Shown here: in pieces, positions 6,437 to 9,453 of the stretch
Numbering within the stretch: position 1 is the first letter of the stretch
Layout: every line of letters begins with the position of its first letter
NCBI GenBank assembly: GCA_003644325.1
Contig: QNCA01000032.1
Coordinates: 1-9,453 of the forward strand
Length of the DNA: 9,453 nt
Reading direction: 5' to 3'
From: Planctomycetota bacterium
Lineage (GTDB): Bacteria > Planctomycetota > B129-G9
Translations under genes and position numbers: made by a program
Notes under the pieces: model-generated
The model's input: only the letters and a program-made list of their open reading frames with translations
What the model was told of the DNA's origin: nothing
Database searches by the model: none

Positions 6437-7003
6437 TCAGTTCCCGCCGAAAATGATTTCCTTGATTCTGGCCACAGCCCCCTCGACCGTGTCGTTGACG
6501 ACGACATGGTCATAGTATTTCCGGTATTCCATCTCTCTCTTCGCCAGTTCCAGACGCTGACTGATTTGGTCTTCCGTTTCGGTGCCGCGCTTTTCAAGAC
6601 GCCTTCGGAGTTCGGCCTCGTCCGGCGGCGCGACGAATATGAACGCCGCGTCGGGCAGGACCATCTTGAGCGTCATGGCCCCCTGGACGTCTATGTTCAG
6701 AACGTAGTTCAGCCCCTCTGCGACGGCGCGCTCCAGCGGCTCGCGGGGGGTGCCGTAGTAATTGCCCAGCACCTTCGCGTGTTCCAGCAGTTCGCCGGCG
6801 GCAATCATCCGCTCGAACTCCTCGGTCGAGCAAAAACGGTAATGCACGCCGTTCTTCTCCGCGTCGCGCGGCAGGCGGGTGGTGACGCTGACGCCCACGC
6901 GCAGCCGCGGGTCGCGCCTCAGTTCCTTGCAAAGCGTTGTCTTGCCCGAACCCGAAGGACCGGAAATGACGAAAACCCTGCCCCGCTTGTCCCTTTCACT
7001 CAC
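6437..7003 (-). CDS. gmk: guanylate kinase
   Basis: Phosphorylates GMP (and dGMP) to the diphosphate with ATP, an essential step of guanine nucleotide supply. At 188 residues it is slightly below the typical 200-210. It carries the P-loop GPSGSGKT (15-22), the GMP-binding SVTTRLPRDAEKNGVHY (39-55), NYYGTP (81-86), the NIDVQGAM strand (103-110) and the arginine-rich lid RRRLEKRGTETEDQISQR (133-150). The start is GTG at 7003, preceded by GGAG within the last codons of yicC; only 4 bp separate the two genes, so coupling is likely. Its TGA stop overlaps an ATG (TGATG) in frame with rpoZ. Confidence 0.97.
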   Translation of the reverse strand: MSERDKRGRVFVISGPSGSGKTTLCKELRRDPRLRVGVSVTTRLPRDAEKNGVHYRFCSTEEFERMIAAGELLEHAKVLGNYYGTPREPLERAVAEGLNYVLNIDVQGAMTLKMVLPDAAFIFVAPPDEAELRRRLEKRGTETEDQISQRLELAKREMEYRKYYDHVVVNDTVEGAVARIKEIIFGGN

Positions 7004-7007
7004 TGTC

Positions 7008-7889
7008 TCACTCCACGTTTTGGAGTTGTTCCTTTATTTTTCCTATCTCGGTCTTCATGTCGACCACCAGCCTGGTGGTCTCCGCGTCGTTGGACTTGGA
7101 GCCGATGGTGTTGGCCTCGCGCAGCATTTCCTGGGAAATGAAGTCGAGTTTCTTGCCCGGCGCCTCCCTGGCGTCAAGCGCCGCAACAAACTGCTCGATG
7201 TGGCTCTCCAGGCGGCACATCTCCTCGGCCACGTCGCAACGGTCCGCGAAAATGGCGACCTCGCGCAGGACTTCCTCCCGGGACATGGTCACGCCGCTGG
7301 ATTTGAGCAGGGTGTTCAGCCGCTCGTGAAATTTCTTCCGGTAGTCCTTGATCATCTGCGGCCGCCGCCGCCGGACCTTGGCCAGGACGCGCCTGAGCCG
7401 ACCGGCGCGTGAGGCGAGTTCCTTCTTGAGAGCGGCGCCCTCCCTGGCACGCATGGCGCACAACTCCTTGAGCGCGGCATCCAAGACCTTGCGCGTCTTA
7501 TTCCACATCCTGCGCTTCGCCTCTTCGCTGTTTATCTCCGCCCGGATGACGTTCGGCAGAGACAGCACCCCGTCCAGGCTGATTTCAACGGAGAGTTTAT
7601 GCTTCCGTGCCAGCGAGCGCGCCTGTTTGATGTACGCCGCCGCCACGTCCTCGTCTATCCGGGAAGCGCCCTCCAGTCGCGGCGACTGAACGGTTATCGT
7701 TACGTACACCGTGCCGCGGGATATCTTCTTCGATATCTCTTGCTCCATTTCCCGCTCGAACGGGTAGAGCGCTTCCGGTATCCTGCTAATGATTTTGACG
7801 TAGCGGTTGTTGACGGAACTGAGGTCAACGGTGATAAGTTCGCCGCCGCTCTCAGTGCGGGCGCTGCCGAAGCCGGTCATGCTGTTCAT
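7008..7889 (-). CDS. yicC: YicC/YloC-family endoribonuclease
   Basis: A 293-residue member of the YicC family, whose E. coli and B. subtilis homologues are endoribonucleases. The N-terminal YicC domain begins with the hallmark MTGFG (residues 4-8), followed by VDLSSVNNRYVKI. The C-terminal DUF1732 region contains RCDVAEEMCRLESHIEQF and GKKLDFISQEMLREANTIGSKSND near residues 213-266, the most conserved part of the family. The ATG at 7889 gives the usual MxSMTGF start; upstream Shine-Dalgarno pairing is weak (CGGA). It sits 48 bp after secG and 4 bp before gmk, the widespread yicC-gmk pairing. Family assignment is secure; the RNA target in this organism is unknown. Confidence 0.95.
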   Translation of the reverse strand: MNSMTGFGSARTESGGELITVDLSSVNNRYVKIISRIPEALYPFEREMEQEISKKISRGTVYVTITVQSPRLEGASRIDEDVAAAYIKQARSLARKHKLSVEISLDGVLSLPNVIRAEINSEEAKRRMWNKTRKVLDAALKELCAMRAREGAALKKELASRAGRLRRVLAKVRRRRPQMIKDYRKKFHERLNTLLKSSGVTMSREEVLREVAIFADRCDVAEEMCRLESHIEQFVAALDAREAPGKKLDFISQEMLREANTIGSKSNDAETTRLVVDMKTEIGKIKEQLQNVE

Positions 7890-7937
7890 GTAATTGATTC
7901 CGAAGCGAGAGATTAAAGGGGAAAGCGCGCCCCGCTG

Positions 7938-8273
7938 CTATTCTGTCGATCCCGCCGGTGGCGTGCCGGCTGGCGGCATTCCCTGGGGTGGCCCTGTTTC
8001 GGCATGCAACAGGAGCGCATAGATTAATGCCAGCAGCAGAAATACGGTCGCGACAGCCGTGGTGACCTTGCCGAGGAACGTGCCGGCCCTCGTGCCTAGA
8101 ACCGAGGTGTCGCCCCCCATGCCGAAGGCTCCCGCCAGGCCGCCGCTCTTCGTGGCCTGGACCAGCACCACCAGTATCAGTACGATCCCGGACATGACGA
8201 AAAGGATCATCACCGGCACCTTCAACCACGACAAACTCGCCAGAATCGGATATATTTGCGCAATATGGGTCAT
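7938..8273 (-). CDS. secG: preprotein translocase subunit SecG
   Basis: Accessory membrane subunit of the SecYEG channel that assists SecA-driven export. The 111 residues show two transmembrane helices (about 19-40 and 69-89) joined by the diagnostic loop VLVQATKSGGLAGAFGMGG (36-54). The C-terminal tail after residue 92 is rich in proline and glycine, a feature common in SecG proteins of several phyla. ATG 8273 is preceded by GGGAG at a 7-nt spacing. The gene lies 25 bp after tpiA, a frequent tpiA-secG pairing, and shares the tpiA promoter by inference. Confidence 0.95.
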   Translation of the reverse strand: MTHIAQIYPILASLSWLKVPVMILFVMSGIVLILVVLVQATKSGGLAGAFGMGGDTSVLGTRAGTFLGKVTTAVATVFLLLALIYALLLHAETGPPQGMPPAGTPPAGSTE

Positions 8274-8298
8274 CGTAGGACTCCCACCGCCTCGTCCG

Positions 8299-9054
8299 TC
8301 ACTCGTAGTATTTCACTATCTTTTCAAAACTCTCGGCCTTCAGGCTGGCGCCGCCCACAAGCGCGCCGTCAATCTCCGGTTGGTCCATCAGGCCCTTGAC
8401 GTTATCCGGCTTTACGCTGCCGCCGTACTGAATGCGCATCTCGGCGGCGACCTCCGGGCCGAACCCCTCGCTCAGAAGCCCGCGTATGAGGGCGTGAACG
8501 TCGTTGGCCTGCCCGGGCGTGGCGGTCATCCCGGTGCCGATGGCCCACACGGGTTCGTACGCGATAGTTACCCGCCGGCCGTCCTCGGGACTTACACCGG
8601 CCAGGCCGCCGGTTATGTGTCGCGTGACCACCTTTTCGGTAACGCCGTCTTCGCGCTCCTGCAGCGTCTCACCGACACACAGGATCGGCCGCAGCCCTTC
8701 GGCCAGCGCGCTCAGCACCTTGCGGTTAATCAGACCGTCGTCTTCGCCTATCACGTGGCGCCTTTCGGAATGGCCGATTATAACGTATTTGCAACCGATG
8801 TCGGCCAGCATTGCCGCGGAGACCTCGCCCGTGTAAGCGCCGCCGGCCTCGCAGTAGCAGTTCTGCGCGCCCAGCGCAATCCCGCTGTTCTTAATCTGCT
8901 CCATCACGGCCTGAAGATGAACGAACGTCGGGCAGAGGAGGACTTCCACCTGCTCGACGCCTCCGAGCGCCTGCACAAGGTCCGCGGCCAGTTTCCGGGC
9001 CGACGCCAGGTTGTTGTTCATCTTCCAATTACCCGCCATCAGGGGTCTTCTCAT
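8299..9054 (-). CDS. tpiA: triosephosphate isomerase
   Basis: Interconverts dihydroxyacetone phosphate and glyceraldehyde 3-phosphate in glycolysis and gluconeogenesis. The 251-residue TIM barrel is complete: AGNWKMN with catalytic Lys11, GAQNCYCEAGGAYTGE (62-77), catalytic His95 in IIGHSERR, catalytic Glu167 in AYEPVWAIGTG with the flexible loop 6, YGGSVKPDN (210-218) and DGALVGGASLK (229-239). ATG 9054 is chosen because GGGGAG lies 6 nt upstream and the protein starts three residues before the first conserved strand. The frame is open further upstream to 9234, but that part overlaps the promoter. It is the first gene of the minus-strand run. Confidence 0.98.
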   Translation of the reverse strand: MRRPLMAGNWKMNNNLASARKLAADLVQALGGVEQVEVLLCPTFVHLQAVMEQIKNSGIALGAQNCYCEAGGAYTGEVSAAMLADIGCKYVIIGHSERRHVIGEDDGLINRKVLSALAEGLRPILCVGETLQEREDGVTEKVVTRHITGGLAGVSPEDGRRVTIAYEPVWAIGTGMTATPGQANDVHALIRGLLSEGFGPEVAAEMRIQYGGSVKPDNVKGLMDQPEIDGALVGGASLKAESFEKIVKYYE

Positions 9055-9157
9055 GAAACGCTCCCCTTCTTTCGCTTGACATCCCTCGCCGGCAACCGCC
9101 GTCTCCGGGCGGACTTTGCACTGCCCCCAATATCTGGTTGGAAAAATCGAACTAGGC
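9055..9157 (-). other. tpiA 5' leader
   Basis: About 95-100 nt of untranslated leader are expected between the predicted start of transcription (near 9151) and the tpiA ATG. It contains a small hairpin CCGCC/GGCGG at 9096-9112 and the tpiA Shine-Dalgarno GGGGAG near 9061-9066. I recognise no known riboswitch or leader peptide. Confidence 0.45.
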
Positions 9158-9186
9158 ATGATAACACCGGTCTCCTCCGGTGTCAA
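9158..9186 (-). promoter_or_regulatory. sigma-70 promoter of the tpiA operon
   Basis: On the minus strand the -35 box is TTGACA (9181-9186), an exact consensus, and the -10 box is TATCAT (9158-9163), with a 17-bp spacer. A 7-bp inverted repeat, ACACCGG and CCGGTGT (9164-9170 and 9177-9183), fills the spacer and overlaps the -35, so it could be an operator or coincidence. It is the only near-consensus promoter I found for the minus-strand gene run, and it lies about 50 bp from the probable IS110 end. Confidence 0.8.
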
Positions 9187-9240
9187 CGACTTTTTCCCGC
9201 CAGGGAGCATGTAAGAATCCTGGAAAGGCCGCACCGGTGA
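9187..9240. other. spacer between tpiA promoter and IS110 left end
   Basis: About 54 bp of presumed host sequence upstream of the -35 box. It holds a 5-bp inverted repeat CCAGG/CCTGG (9200-9204 and 9219-9223) and, at its right end, the palindrome CACCGGTG (9232-9239) that runs into the CGGTGACTG half-repeat. No gene is seen. Confidence 0.4.
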
Positions 9241-9242
9241 CT

Positions 9243-9289
9243 GATATTATGAAAAAGCTGCGCGACCTAACGGTCAGTGGTATGATATC
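9243..9289 (+). other. structured leader hairpin of the IS110 element
   Basis: GATATTAT (9243-9250) can pair with ATGATATC (9282-9289) over 8 bp with one G-U. Inside, GACC (9264-9267) pairs with GGTC (9272-9275) around a TAAC loop; alternatively CTG plus ACC pairs with GGT plus CAG. This gives a two-tier stem with a large internal loop. It may be a structured RNA or a DNA end structure. A bridge RNA is possible but unproven. Confidence 0.4.
9278..9286 (+). promoter_or_regulatory. extended -10 element before the transposase gene
   Basis: TGGTATGAT fits the extended -10 pattern TGnTATnAT. No -35-like hexamer lies 16-18 bp upstream. Transcription would start near 9293, about 38 nt before the transposase ATG. 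A second similar box, TGATATTAT, lies at 9242-9250. Confidence 0.4.
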
Positions 9290-9317
9290 CGAAAACATCA
9301 TCCCGATAACCTTTGTT

Positions 9318-9323
9318 AGGAGG
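9318..9323 (+). promoter_or_regulatory. transposase ribosome binding site
   Basis: AGGAGG, 7 nt from the ATG at 9331, a perfect Shine-Dalgarno. The preceding bases GTTAGG (9315-9320) are complementary to CCTAAC at 9266-9271 in the leader hairpin, so the site could be masked in an alternative fold. Confidence 0.8.
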
Positions 9324-9330
9324 CACAGCC

Positions 9331-9453
9331 ATGAATTACATCGGCATGGACGTTCACAAGAAGAGTATCACTATGGCCGCTTTCAGTCAAGACGGCAGCC
9401 GCCTCGCAAAGAAAAAAGTGGCGGCCACCCCTGAAGGCATTACCGGCTTCTTG
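9331..9453 (+). CDS. IS110-family transposase (recombinase), N-terminal 41 residues
   Basis: The translated start MNYIGMDVHKKSITMAAF matches the well-known IS110/IS116/IS902 N-terminus, in which the aspartate of GMDVHKK (Asp7) is the first acidic residue of the RuvC-like DEDD catalytic domain. The remainder, including the other acidic residues and the C-terminal serine domain, lies beyond the window edge, so intactness and IS110-versus-IS1111 subgroup cannot be decided. It is transcribed divergently from tpiA and has a strong AGGAGG site. Members of this family excise as circles and insert at short targets specified by an element-encoded bridge RNA. Family call is confident from the N-terminal motif plus its strong start signals. 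Confidence 0.88.
   Translation, partial: MNYIGMDVHKKSITMAAFSQDGSRLAKKKVAATPEGITGFL

Larger units (their letters stand above)
9241..9453 (+). mobile_element. IS110-family insertion sequence, left end (continues past window)
   Basis: The element is recognised from its transposase start at 9331. The left boundary is inferred at or next to the CT dinucleotide 9241-9242, because the sequence to its left (CGGTGA) continues into CTG exactly as in the GGTGACTGTCACC repeats of the MITE-like element, then diverges after 9243. IS110 elements make no classical terminal repeats and often target palindromic repeats, so lack of a visible TIR is expected. The non-coding left end would be about 90 nt. The right end is outside the window, so completeness cannot be judged. 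Confidence 0.6.

Noticed and set aside
7890..7937. GGGG/CCCC hairpin followed by TTTAAT between secG and yicC as a terminator
   Set aside because: The stem is only 4 bp and the T-run is too short and broken; the genes are closely spaced and likely co-transcribed.
9076..9081. TTGACA on the plus strand within the tpiA leader
   Set aside because: No -10-like sequence follows at 16-18 bp, and no plus-strand gene starts nearby.
9055..9234. Longer N-terminus for TpiA starting at 9234
   Set aside because: It would cross the consensus promoter and add 60 residues before the universal first strand of the barrel.
8059..9240. A 393-residue open frame on the plus strand opposite tpiA and secG
   Set aside because: The minus strand has complete, motif-rich tpiA and secG here; the plus frame is a codon-bias shadow without recognisable domains.

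Overview
This window is a densely packed housekeeping locus from a bacterium with moderately high GC. Ten genes run leftward on the minus strand, and a mobile element enters from the right edge on the plus strand. In transcription order the minus-strand genes are tpiA, secG, yicC, gmk, rpoZ, coaC, coaB, a membrane-anchored HEAT-repeat protein, dut, uppP and ftsK (cut by the left edge). Unfused coaC and coaB, and the tpiA-secG and yicC-gmk-rpoZ-coa linkages, would fit Planctomycetota or a related PVC or candidate phylum. That is inference; no rRNA or lineage-specific marker is present.

Right part (9054-6147): a near-consensus sigma-70 promoter at 9158-9186 precedes tpiA (glycolysis), secG (protein export), yicC (RNase), gmk (GMP kinase) and rpoZ (RNA polymerase omega). 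Gaps between these genes are 4 to 48 bp, so one operon is likely. Middle part (6070-3052): coaC and coaB make 4'-phosphopantetheine from phosphopantothenate and cysteine. coaB overlaps the HEAT gene by 4 bp (ATGA), and dut (dUTPase) follows directly, probably from a TTG start with a strong Shine-Dalgarno. Left part (2914-1): uppP (undecaprenyl carrier recycling) and ftsK (chromosome translocase) are each preceded by a longer spacer and may be separate units.

The most interesting content is mobile DNA. Between uppP and ftsK lies a 169-bp non-coding MITE-like element with 19-bp terminal inverted repeats (18/19 match) and a 6-bp TGTTTA duplication. The right copy of the duplication contains the uppP stop codon. 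Nested inside the element is a long hairpin bounded by two copies of the quasi-palindrome GGTGACTGTCACC. At the right edge an IS110-family transposase begins (41 residues visible). Its probable left end lies exactly after a half copy of the same quasi-palindrome (CGGTGACTG), suggesting that this IS110 element targeted the repeat carried by the MITE. The IS110 leader folds into a structured hairpin with extended -10 boxes but no matching -35.

No tRNA, rRNA or CRISPR was seen. No stretch over 300 bp lacks a gene; the two longest spacers (1835-2107 and 9055-9330) are described below.
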